A stretch of DNA of 64,000 nucleotides from Candidatus Latescibacterota bacterium (GTDB lineage Bacteria > JAAXHH01), in contig JAJEAN010000007.1 in assembly GCA_022822725.1 (NCBI GenBank), positions 1,499,045 to 1,563,044 on the forward strand, given 5' to 3'. A model generated the notes under the pieces. That model searched no databases. It saw nothing but the letters and a program-made list of their open reading frames with translations, and was not told where the DNA came from. Both the position numbers and the translations under genes were made by a program. Positions 34,525-41,335 of the stretch are shown here, in pieces. How positions within the stretch are numbered: the first letter of the stretch is position 1; every line of letters begins with the position of its first letter.

Positions 34525-34961
34525 ATGCTCAAACGCAACGCATCCTCGAAAAGCTGGACAGACACGAAGCGCTGGTCACGGGCCGGGGCCAGGTGCTTGG
34601 GCAGATCGTGTTCTGCGAAGGCTGTTGCTGCGGCCAGACCGGCAAGGGGTTCCCGTCATTGCCCCGCGACTGGCTCAAGCAGCAGTGGAAGGAAGAAAAA
34701 CTCAACCGGTCGGTGCAGCTGACGATCTCCGGGTGCCTTGGCCCCTGCGATCTGGCCAATGTCTTCTGTGTCATCTCGTCAGAAGGTCTGCAGTGGTTTG
34801 GCGGCCTCCATGAACAGTGGCAATACGACTTGCTCCTGGACTGGGCCCTGGCCTCCCGCGACGCGGGTGTATTATTCGAATTGCCTGCCGAACTGAATCA
34901 CCACCGGTTTGAACGGTTCGCTGTTCCCCTCCCCTGTGAGAATGGAGTTGACCCGGTTTAG
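34521..34961 (+). CDS. Thioredoxin-like [2Fe-2S] ferredoxin-type protein
   Basis: 146 residues; the ATG at 34521 overlaps the PepSY stop (ATGA). Cysteines are arranged FCEGCCCGQTGKG (Cys32, 35, 36, 37) and ISGCLGPCDLANVFC (Cys72, 76, 83), matching the thioredoxin-like ferredoxin pattern of C-x(n)-C ... C-x3-C that binds a [2Fe-2S] cluster. Similar proteins lie next to cobalamin/CobW-type genes. It is the last gene of the zinc operon and may feed electrons to the PepSY membrane protein. Role unproven. Confidence 0.8.
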   Translation: MNAQTQRILEKLDRHEALVTGRGQVLGQIVFCEGCCCGQTGKGFPSLPRDWLKQQWKEEKLNRSVQLTISGCLGPCDLANVFCVISSEGLQWFGGLHEQWQYDLLLDWALASRDAGVLFELPAELNHHRFERFAVPLPCENGVDPV

Positions 34962-35001
34962 TGTGGACATGTAACTTCTTGTGTCTATGAAGGAGTGCCA
35001 C

Positions 35002-35091
35002 ATGTCCAAATGCCATGGTACCTGTCCCGCGGCCTTCCGCCGGCAGGTGGTCGACCTCGTTCGTTCCGGCCGTTCACAAGTAAGCCGTTGA
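35002..35091 (+). pseudogene. IS3-type transposase OrfA remnant
   Basis: An ATG behind AAGGAG starts 29 codons that include FRRQVVDLVRSGRSQVS, the start of the helix-turn-helix of IS3-family OrfA proteins, then stops. An inverted repeat (TGGACATGT at 34964 and ACATGTCCA at 35000) brackets its leader and may be part of the element end. Only this scrap is left. It sits exactly at the right end of the zinc operon. Confidence 0.65.
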
Positions 35092-35139
35092 TATCAAATC
35101 GTCAAAATTGCTCGTTTACAATCGGGTGGGAATGATCCC

Positions 35140-37371
35140 TTGATCCTCCAGGAATACCTCGCCGCCCTGCCCATGGGCGACTTGAAATCCATCGCCGTCA
35201 CCCTCGGCGTGCAGCCCGGCATGATCTCCCGCGCCCGCCTGATCCGGGAAATCACCGACCAGGTCTTCCAGCCCGGATACATCGACCAAAGCCTGGACGA
35301 TCTGTCCGAAGAAGGGCGGGAGATCCTGCTGGCCGTGCTTGCGGCCGGCGCAACGGGACGGGTATACGATACGAGAAAGCCTGGCAACGCCGGGTTGATC
35401 GAGCAGCTTCACGGACTGCTGAGCCGTGGACTCGTCGTCGGCCGGCGCAGGGCGTTCCGTACCGTCGACTTCATCGTTCCGGAAGATCTCCGCGACATGC
35501 TGATCCGCTACTATACGGACCGGCTGGCGGGCTTCTTTCAGACGGAAGCGGCGGGCTCGGAAGAAGACGAGAGCCGGGATCTCACCGCCGTCCGCAATGT
35601 CTTCGCTCTGGTGAATGGCCTGCGCCACAATCCGGCGCGGCTCACGGACCGCGGCACGCCCTATAAACGAGCCCTCGACGTCATGGTGGAGCGGCAGGAA
35701 CCCACCACGAACGGCAGGACGGATGCGTCAGGGGACATCAGCGAACAGCTGCGCTTCGTCATGGAGTATGCGCGCTGGCGGGGATTGACGCGCGTTGAGG
35801 ACGGCCGCCTCCGGGCCACATCCGAATTCGAGTCGTGGCTGGGACTGCCCACGTCCGATAAGCTAGAAGACCTGCTGGCATTCTGGCACGTGCGGGAACG
35901 GGCGCGACCTCCCGCGGTTTCCGCGCTGCCCGGCATCCTTCAGCTTTGCGTGGGATTCGCCCACGTGGAGCTGGACCAGATCATGCGTTGCGCGCTGACC
36001 TGCTCGTCTCCCCACGTGCGGACGGATGCATTCAGCGACCAGGAAAGACATGAAATCCACGCCGCGCTACGTGAACTGGAATGGATCGGCCTCCTTCGCC
36101 TGTACGGCGGGAAGAACGGCTCCGGCGACGGCCTGGTCGTAACCCCGGCGGGCAGACACGTATTCGGCGGGCGGGACTGGTCGGACGAGCAGGCGTGGAG
36201 CGACCGGTTCATAGTCCAGCCCACCTTCGAAATCATCGCACCCCGGGACCTGGACCTGAAGATCCGGGAAAGACTCGAGCTCTTCGCCGACCTGGTAAAA
36301 GTCGACCTCACGCTGACCTACCGCGTTACCCGCGATACCATCTACCGGGCGGCCAATTCGGCACTGTCCGGCGACGAGGTCAACGGGTTCCTGGCGGACC
36401 ATTCCGAAAAGGACGTGCCGCAGAACGTCGCGTACTCGATACAATCCTGGGGCGACGCGTACGGACAGGTGTATTTCATGGAAACCTTCCTCCTGCGGAC
36501 CGCCAACGCCGAGATCGCCAGCCACATCAAGGCCCACGGGGAACTCGCGCCATACATATTGGGTGAAGTAGGTCCCGAAGCACTGATCGTGGAGCGCAAG
36601 ATGTACCGGGAACTGATGGACCTGCTGCAGAAACAGGGCTACATGCCGAAGTCCGAGATCGTCGGATCGAAAGAACCGGCTGCAGGCCGGGGCGCCGGCC
36701 GTGGTGCCGGCCAGCGGGTACAGTCCGGCGAAACGGATACGGCACAGTCCGGCCAGCAGGATAGGGCGCGGTCCGGACAGGCGGACAGGGCGAGGTCCGG
36801 CGAATCGGATGGGGTACGGTCCGGACAGGCAGACAGGACGAGGTCCGGTCAGGCGGACAGGGCGAGGTCCAGCGAAGCGGATGAGGCACGGTCTGGCCAA
36901 GGGGATAGGCCACAGTCCGGCCAGGCGGACAGGGCGAGGTCCGAATCGCGCGATGGTAGCATTGTTTCCGGGAACGGGGAACCACCGCATACCCCACCTG
37001 CTGCCGATCAGAAACCGGTGCTCGGGTTCGGGGACTGCCTGCCGGGCTACCAGCTGCACAAAGGTTCGGGCGGGGCCGACCGGAACGCGCCGCACATCGA
37101 ACAGGCCGCAAACCTGCAGTACCTGGCGCCGGGGCAGACGGAAGAGCTCCTGGAAATGGCGGTAAAAAACAACCACCGGGCCGTCATCGACTACTACCTG
37201 GGGAACCGAAGCCGCAGCTTCCTGCACCGGATCAAGCCCGTCCGTATCGAGCGGACCCGGGGCACGCCATTCGTCGAGGCGCACCGCATTCCCGAGGGCG
37301 ACGTGCATGCCTTCAAGATCGCCAACATCAGGGCGATCCGGATCGTGTATGAGAACGATGGAAACGACTGA
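35140..37371 (+). CDS. XPB/Ssl2 helicase-associated domain protein
   Basis: 743 residues from a TTG at 35140 (no better start seen). The N-terminal half is helical (LAALPMGDLKSIAVTLG, then winged-helix-like LIEQLHGLLSRGLVV). Around residues 360-500 is the conserved domain found at the N-terminus of XPB-like helicases: FIVQPTFEIIAPRDL, then LFADLVKVDLTLTYRVT, then FLADHSEKDVPQNVAYSIQSWGD. No helicase motor motifs are present. After a ten-copy 8-residue charged repeat (~528-607) comes a C-terminal domain (AVKNNHRAVIDYYLGNRSRS to IRIVYEND) resembling WYL-type ligand domains. Probably a DNA-repair or regulatory accessory protein; unassigned. Confidence 0.75.
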   Translation: MILQEYLAALPMGDLKSIAVTLGVQPGMISRARLIREITDQVFQPGYIDQSLDDLSEEGREILLAVLAAGATGRVYDTRKPGNAGLIEQLHGLLSRGLVVGRRRAFRTVDFIVPEDLRDMLIRYYTDRLAGFFQTEAAGSEEDESRDLTAVRNVFALVNGLRHNPARLTDRGTPYKRALDVMVERQEPTTNGRTDASGDISEQLRFVMEYARWRGLTRVEDGRLRATSEFESWLGLPTSDKLEDLLAFWHVRERARPPAVSALPGILQLCVGFAHVELDQIMRCALTCSSPHVRTDAFSDQERHEIHAALRELEWIGLLRLYGGKNGSGDGLVVTPAGRHVFGGRDWSDEQAWSDRFIVQPTFEIIAPRDLDLKIRERLELFADLVKVDLTLTYRVTRDTIYRAANSALSGDEVNGFLADHSEKDVPQNVAYSIQSWGDAYGQVYFMETFLLRTANAEIASHIKAHGELAPYILGEVGPEALIVERKMYRELMDLLQKQGYMPKSEIVGSKEPAAGRGAGRGAGQRVQSGETDTAQSGQQDRARSGQADRARSGESDGVRSGQADRTRSGQADRARSSEADEARSGQGDRPQSGQADRARSESRDGSIVSGNGEPPHTPPAADQKPVLGFGDCLPGYQLHKGSGGADRNAPHIEQAANLQYLAPGQTEELLEMAVKNNHRAVIDYYLGNRSRSFLHRIKPVRIERTRGTPFVEAHRIPEGDVHAFKIANIRAIRIVYENDGND
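36721..36960. repeat. 24-bp tandem repeat, ten copies, inside the XPB-like gene
   Basis: Exactly 240 bp: ten in-frame units coding RSGQADRA variants. They form a charged, flexible linker between the helicase-associated and WYL-like domains. No spacers, so not CRISPR. Confidence 0.95.
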
Positions 37372-37407
37372 AGAAACTCTGCAACGCTTTGAGGTGGAGG
37401 ACCGGCC

Positions 37408-38259
37408 ATGCACACCACGCTGATCGACGTTCAGACATTGCACCAGCATATACAGGATCCGAACTGGAGCGTGATCGACGCCCGGTTCTCCCTGGCCGAC
37501 GCGGGGCAGGGCGCCAGGGAATACGCGGAAGGCCACGTGCCCGGTGCCGTGTACGCCCACCTGGACGACGACCTCTCCGGACCTATCATTCCAGGAGAAA
37601 CGGGCCGGCATCCGCTGCCATCGGTGGACCGGGCCGCGGAGGTATTCTCGCGAATGGGGATCGACGAAAACGTACAAGTCGTTGTCTACGACGGTGCGGG
37701 CGGTTCGGTAGCCGCCAGGGTGTGGTGGATGCTCCGCTGGCTGGGTCATGATGCCGTCGCCGTGGTGGATGGCGGCTGGCCGGCCTGGACCGGCGCGGGC
37801 CTGCCGGTTACGCGGGACGTACCGGAGGCGAGTCCGCGGACGTTCAAGGCCAATGTCCAGGCGCATATGGTCACCGACGTGGAGGGCGTTGACAGGTACC
37901 GGAAGAATGTGGACTGGGCCGTCCTGGATGCCCGCACACAGGAACGATTCCGCGGCGAACAGGAACCCATTGATCCTATCGCCGGCCACATTCCTGGGGC
38001 ACGGTGTGCGACCTTCGATGCGAATCTGGGGGAGGACGGGTGCTTCCTGCCACCGGAGGAACTGAGACGGAGATTCGAAGGGTTATTCGGCGACGTGCCG
38101 GCCGACCGCGCCGTAAACTACTGTGGTTCAGGGGTCTCGGCCTGCCACAACCTGCTCGCCATCGCCCACGCGGGACTGGGCGACGCCGTGCTCTACCCTG
38201 GGTCCTGGAGCGAGTGGATTACCGATGAGGAACGGCCGGTTGGGGTGGGGGAGGAGTGA
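37408..38259 (+). CDS. Sulfurtransferase with two rhodanese domains (thiosulfate or 3-mercaptopyruvate type)
   Basis: 283 residues from the ATG at 37408. Two rhodanese modules are visible: the inactive N-terminal one (VIDARF...GHVPGAVYAHLDDDLSG, then VVVYDG) and the catalytic one (VLDARTQERFRGE, GHIPGA, then NYCGSGVSACHN with the active cysteine around residue 237). The CGSGVSA loop is closer to mercaptopyruvate sulfurtransferases than to classical rhodanese. It moves sulfane sulfur to cyanide or thiol acceptors. No signal peptide. Confidence 0.92.
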   Translation: MHTTLIDVQTLHQHIQDPNWSVIDARFSLADAGQGAREYAEGHVPGAVYAHLDDDLSGPIIPGETGRHPLPSVDRAAEVFSRMGIDENVQVVVYDGAGGSVAARVWWMLRWLGHDAVAVVDGGWPAWTGAGLPVTRDVPEASPRTFKANVQAHMVTDVEGVDRYRKNVDWAVLDARTQERFRGEQEPIDPIAGHIPGARCATFDANLGEDGCFLPPEELRRRFEGLFGDVPADRAVNYCGSGVSACHNLLAIAHAGLGDAVLYPGSWSEWITDEERPVGVGEE

Positions 38260-38609
38260 GATCGCGGACATTCGACTTGGCATGTAGGTAGGCACATTTC
38301 TATCTCACCGGGCAGCATGGTGAATCGATTCATCTAGCTAAACTCCAGACTGTGTTTCTATTGAAAACAAATTGTCGGATTGCCGACGATTCCTCCTAGT
38401 CTGGCCCAATTTTAGGTGGCAAGAATATGGAATCATACTTAGTCACATTGAAATGAGGCGGTAGTTTGAAGTTAGATGAGTTAACAGACCGGAAATGCCA
38501 TGGGGAGTAGGGGATCGTAACAAAGACCGTCAGGAGCGATAAACCTGCTACTATTTCTGACCAATCTCTTCAGATTTTCCTTCGTTCATAGCGCTCTCAG
38601 ATGGAATGG
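38260..38609. other. 350-bp AT-richer gap, no feature recognised
   Basis: Lies between the converging sulfurtransferase and the unknown three-gene cassette. No reading frame with coding character, tRNA, clear hairpin or repeat was seen. Its composition matches the cassette more than the sulfurtransferase, so the border of acquired DNA may be near 38260. Confidence 0.5.
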
Positions 38610-39014
38610 CTATCGGTCTTTGGAAACAAACTCAGTAAGAGTAGCGAGGCTTTTTGCGTGTTGTTCAGTCTCGAACTCAGAAAGACCTTCTGGTAGGACT
38701 ATGTTGCCATGAAATGGGTTGCAGCGTGTAGGGGACCTTTCTACTGACCTACCCTGCCGACAAACATCGTCAACCTGCAGTACCCTCCACCCATAGAACC
38801 TTCGTACATCGGTATTCTTGTTTGTATGATACGTCACCAGAAAATCAAAGTCATCGAGATTACTGGGATCGAATAGATCAACCGATAGTTTGTGCTCCCC
38901 CTTCGGCGGTAAGAATGGCTTGATTTGCTGGTTCCGATGTTTCCGAGAATAGATTCCTCTGCCAATTCTGATGTACAGTTTCTGAGAATTTGAAATGGAA
39001 ACTACCGAGGGCAA
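38610..39014 (-). CDS. Unknown protein, third gene of an AT-rich cassette
   Basis: 134 residues from a TTG at 39014, chosen because GGAGGT stands five bases upstream. No family named. Coding character is good in the middle and end: FLPPKGEHKLSVDLFDP, a FYGWRVLQVDDV segment and a SPTRCNPFHGNIVLPEG segment followed by an alanine-rich helix (AKSLATLTEF). Its first 137 bases overlap the preceding gene in another frame, which is long for bacteria; either translation is coupled there or the two were one gene before a frameshift. No signal or membrane segments. Confidence 0.55.
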   Translation of the reverse strand: MPSVVSISNSQKLYIRIGRGIYSRKHRNQQIKPFLPPKGEHKLSVDLFDPSNLDDFDFLVTYHTNKNTDVRRFYGWRVLQVDDVCRQGRSVERSPTRCNPFHGNIVLPEGLSEFETEQHAKSLATLTEFVSKDR

Positions 39015-39447
39015 GATGTACCTCCATTACTCTTGTCAGAGAACTTACCTCTTTACTTGAAGAAAACTCCCTTAACCACTCCATATCTGAAAGCAACATC
39101 GAACGGTATCTTTTCCGTTTGACCTCGTGAACCGAAATAGTCCTATCTGGCTTGCAGATGAACGATACAGAATGCCCTTTTTTTATATCAAAATTGATAG
39201 CGACCTTCCCCTCATCAAGAAGTTCCGCGCCTATCGAAAGGCCGGGAGAGAGATATTGTTCCACCACAGTCTTAGCATCGGACAATACCTCTTCCGATGG
39301 AGGAGTCAAACCTTCGGCAATCTCCTCATCGAAATCGAACAGGACCTCATCATTTGTATGAGCAAGAGTCTCAAACCCCGTCCAGGTGTGATTAACAATA
39401 AATACCTGAGTGGTTTCAGTAGGAGCAGGAGACGTTTCATTTGTCAT
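38878..39447 (-). CDS. Unknown protein, second gene of the cassette
   Basis: 189 residues. ATG at 39447 lies 11 bases inside the end of the preceding gene, with a GGGGG purine run upstream. Acidic N-terminal half (VLFDFDEEIAEGL, then PPSEEVLSDAKTVVEQYL), central strands VAINFDIKKGHSVSFICK and a basic VHEVKRKRYR segment. No known motif, no cysteine pair, no membrane helix. The last ~45 residues run in the region shared with the third gene and look less protein-like than the alternative frame. Confidence 0.55.
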   Translation of the reverse strand: MTNETSPAPTETTQVFIVNHTWTGFETLAHTNDEVLFDFDEEIAEGLTPPSEEVLSDAKTVVEQYLSPGLSIGAELLDEGKVAINFDIKKGHSVSFICKPDRTISVHEVKRKRYRSMLLSDMEWLREFSSSKEVSSLTRVMEVHLALGSFHFKFSETVHQNWQRNLFSETSEPANQAILTAEGGAQTIG

Positions 39448-39799
39448 TTTCCGTACCCCCTTCGAGTTGACCTATCTTTTCCCCGAGCCATTTATGCAAC
39501 GATTTTGCCGAACTCGGACTCAACACTAGTTCTACCTCGAACTCCCGATGTATTTGGCCGTGCATCTTCCTTTCGATTTCTTCTCCAACCCTGAACCCAT
39601 CCTTATCGGGGGACTCCAAGGCCTTGTGCACAATTTCGGTCGGATACGCGGTGCGCTCAGAATATGGACAAATAACGAGATTCCCGGTATGTGACGCCCC
39701 TCCGAAACACCCATCAACATGGATAACCCGATAGTGTTTGGATCGCTCAATTTGCACCACCACTTTATCAGGCAATGGGCTTGAATCACCATTGGACAT
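39437..39799 (-). CDS. Unknown protein, first gene of the cassette (weak DUF3467-like pattern)
   Basis: 120 residues from the ATG at 39799, seven bases after GGAG; upstream in-frame ATGs lack such a site. HYRVIHVDGCFGGASHTGNL followed by PYSERTAYP and, near the end, EVELVLSPSSAKSLHKWLGEKI resembles the DUF3467 layout (a strand pair with a surface glycine turn, then a helix that ends in a leucine-tryptophan motif). That likeness is from memory and weak. Expressed with the two genes that follow it on the minus strand. Confidence 0.6.
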   Translation of the reverse strand: MSNGDSSPLPDKVVVQIERSKHYRVIHVDGCFGGASHTGNLVICPYSERTAYPTEIVHKALESPDKDGFRVGEEIERKMHGQIHREFEVELVLSPSSAKSLHKWLGEKIGQLEGGTENDK

Positions 39800-39841
39800 G
39801 ACCTGACTCCTCATTAGTTGAGTGGAGATTCTGTAAGACAC

Positions 39842-39876
39842 AAAAACCCCGTAGCGGATAAGCTACGAGGCTTTTG
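39842..39876 (-). terminator. Hairpin with T run ahead of the cassette
   Basis: CCCCGTAGC and GCTACGAGG flank a short loop (one mismatch); on the minus strand the stem is followed by TTTTTG. It would stop transcripts arriving from the right, insulating the cassette, though it also has CTTTTG on the plus side. The remaining bases to 40108 show nothing else. Confidence 0.6.
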
Positions 39877-40108
39877 TATTTCGAATGACAACTCATCAAT
39901 AACTAAATTAACATACCTATCAATAGAACTCAAGTGGTTTTTGCTTGACTTTCTTGATTGTAAGGTTATTGGTTTCTCCTCAGCCTTAGTGATACTCTCA
40001 CGCGCCTAAGTATTGAGACTACAGAAAAATGAAATTCTTAATTAAGGACCATGGCTATCGCCCTCTACCGAACACAGCAGGGATTGTATCGGAAGTCGTA
40101 TAGCAGGA

Positions 40109-40390
40109 TTACTTTATTTCGCGCCAATCGATTACCTTGCGACCTACCACATTCGCAGGTTTCTCAAGTGTTGTCAGTATGTTGAATTCCACTTTGAGTT
40201 CAGTCTTAGTAGATTTATAACGCTCCGGCTTTAGCATGATGACCGGGCGGATCGGACGGCGATAAATGAGATCAAGAACGCCGCCAACCTCGTTAAAACT
40301 GCAGTCTCCAATCTCGCGATTGACCACGCCTCCTGACCTCGTTGTAGTCGAAATCCTCACTTCCCAAACGCATACCTGAAAGTCACCCAC
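40109..40390 (-). CDS. Hypothetical short protein
   Basis: Up to 93 residues in an AT-richer stretch behind the glycosyltransferase, overlapping its end by 34 bases. The C-terminal two thirds (GGVLDLIYRRPIRPVIM, then KTELKVEFNILTTLEKPANVV) read as plausible protein, with alternating strands. The start is uncertain: a GTG at 40390 or internal GTG codons are possible, and none has a convincing ribosome site. Could be a gene fragment. Confidence 0.35.
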   Translation of the reverse strand: MGDFQVCVWEVRISTTTRSGGVVNREIGDCSFNEVGGVLDLIYRRPIRPVIMLKPERYKSTKTELKVEFNILTTLEKPANVVGRKVIDWREIK

Positions 40391-41061
40391 AGAATCTTCA
40401 CCCCCGCCCTCACCGCGCCGGACAGTGTCCCGGTGATCTTGGAAACTCCGACTCGCTTGCGGTAGCGCACAGGCACGTCTAGCGTTCTATATCCCTTTTG
40501 CGCCGCCTTGATCTGCATTTCGACGGTCCAGCCGAAGTTCTGATCCACCATGCCCAGTTCAAGCAGTCGGTCGTAACGGATGGCCCGGAACGGTCCCAGG
40601 TCGGTGTATCGGTGGCCGTAGAGCCACTGGACGATACGGGGTACGAGGATGTTGCCGATCAGGGCCTGGACCGGCATGGCACCCGGTGCGCGGCGTCCCA
40701 TCATCCGGGATCCGATCACCATGTCGTACCCGTCTTCCACGATCGGCCGCACCAGGTCCGCCATCTCTTCCGGGTAATCGCTGTAGTCGCCGTCCAGGAA
40801 CACGATGACGTCCGGATCGAACCGGGCGGCCTCGGCCATGCCACGCAGGCAGGCGGCCCCGTAACCGCGCCGGGGTTCTCGCACCACGACGGCCCCGCCC
40901 TCCTCGGCCACGGCGCCGGTCCGGTCCGTCGAACCATTGTCCACGACGATCACGGCCGTCGCCATCCCCTCCGGGATATGCTCCAGGACCAGCCCGATCG
41001 AATCCTCTTCGTTCAGGACCGGTATGATGACCACGATGGTCTGGTTGTTTGTTGGTCTTCC
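40357..41061 (-). CDS. Family 2 glycosyltransferase (polyprenyl-phosphate type)
   Basis: 234 residues from the ATG at 41061; the longer upstream frame is only repeat DNA. GT-A features: IVVIIPVLNEEDSIG at the start, VDNGSTDRT, then LDGDYSDYPEE containing the DxD metal site, and the acceptor region with GSRMMGRRAPGAM. LGPFRAIRYD and the NFGWTVEMQIKA segment place it with dolichol/undecaprenyl-phosphate mannosyl- or glucosyltransferase-like enzymes. It lacks the C-terminal membrane pair of some relatives. Works at the cytosolic face of the inner membrane, substrate unknown. Confidence 0.88.
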   Translation of the reverse strand, partial: GRPTNNQTIVVIIPVLNEEDSIGLVLEHIPEGMATAVIVVDNGSTDRTGAVAEEGGAVVVREPRRGYGAACLRGMAEAARFDPDVIVFLDGDYSDYPEEMADLVRPIVEDGYDMVIGSRMMGRRAPGAMPVQALIGNILVPRIVQWLYGHRYTDLGPFRAIRYDRLLELGMVDQNFGWTVEMQIKAAQKGYRTLDVPVRYRKRVGVSKITGTLSGAVRAGVKILWVTFRYAFGK

Positions 41062-41065
41062 CATA

Positions 41066-41128
41066 TCAGGCCGCGCCGATCTAATTTCAGGCCGCGCCGA
41101 TCCAGTTTCAGGCCGCGCCAAATCCCCT
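41066..41128. repeat. 21-bp tandem repeat, three copies, abutting the glycosyltransferase start
   Basis: TCAGGCCGCGCCGATCTAATT and two variants lie directly upstream of the ATG at 41061 and create an apparent N-terminal extension (SARPEIRSARPDM). The rest of the gap to smc (41129-41335) shows no further feature. Confidence 0.88.
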
Positions 41129-41335
41129 TCGATCCCCACCTCGATCCGCCTCAAACCCCTGTCTGTCCGCGCTCCGGGCGGATGCTCACCTGCCATACAT
41201 GATGTATAAATCGCTTGACATGGCCCCTACATATACTAATATATCCCCTTAACAGTCTCCTGAAACCCATTTTCAACCCGATCCGACTTTACCGTATTTC
41301 AAACCGGCTGTATTCGCCATCAGGATCCGTGTCCG

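Noticed and set aside
36721-36960. Regular repeat array that could suggest a CRISPR
   Set aside because: Units are directly adjacent, vary in sequence and code in frame; there are no unique spacers and no cas genes.
36067-37989. Minus-strand frame of 640 codons opposite the XPB-like and sulfurtransferase genes
   Set aside because: Spans two plus-strand genes with recognisable domains and is low-complexity across the repeat array.
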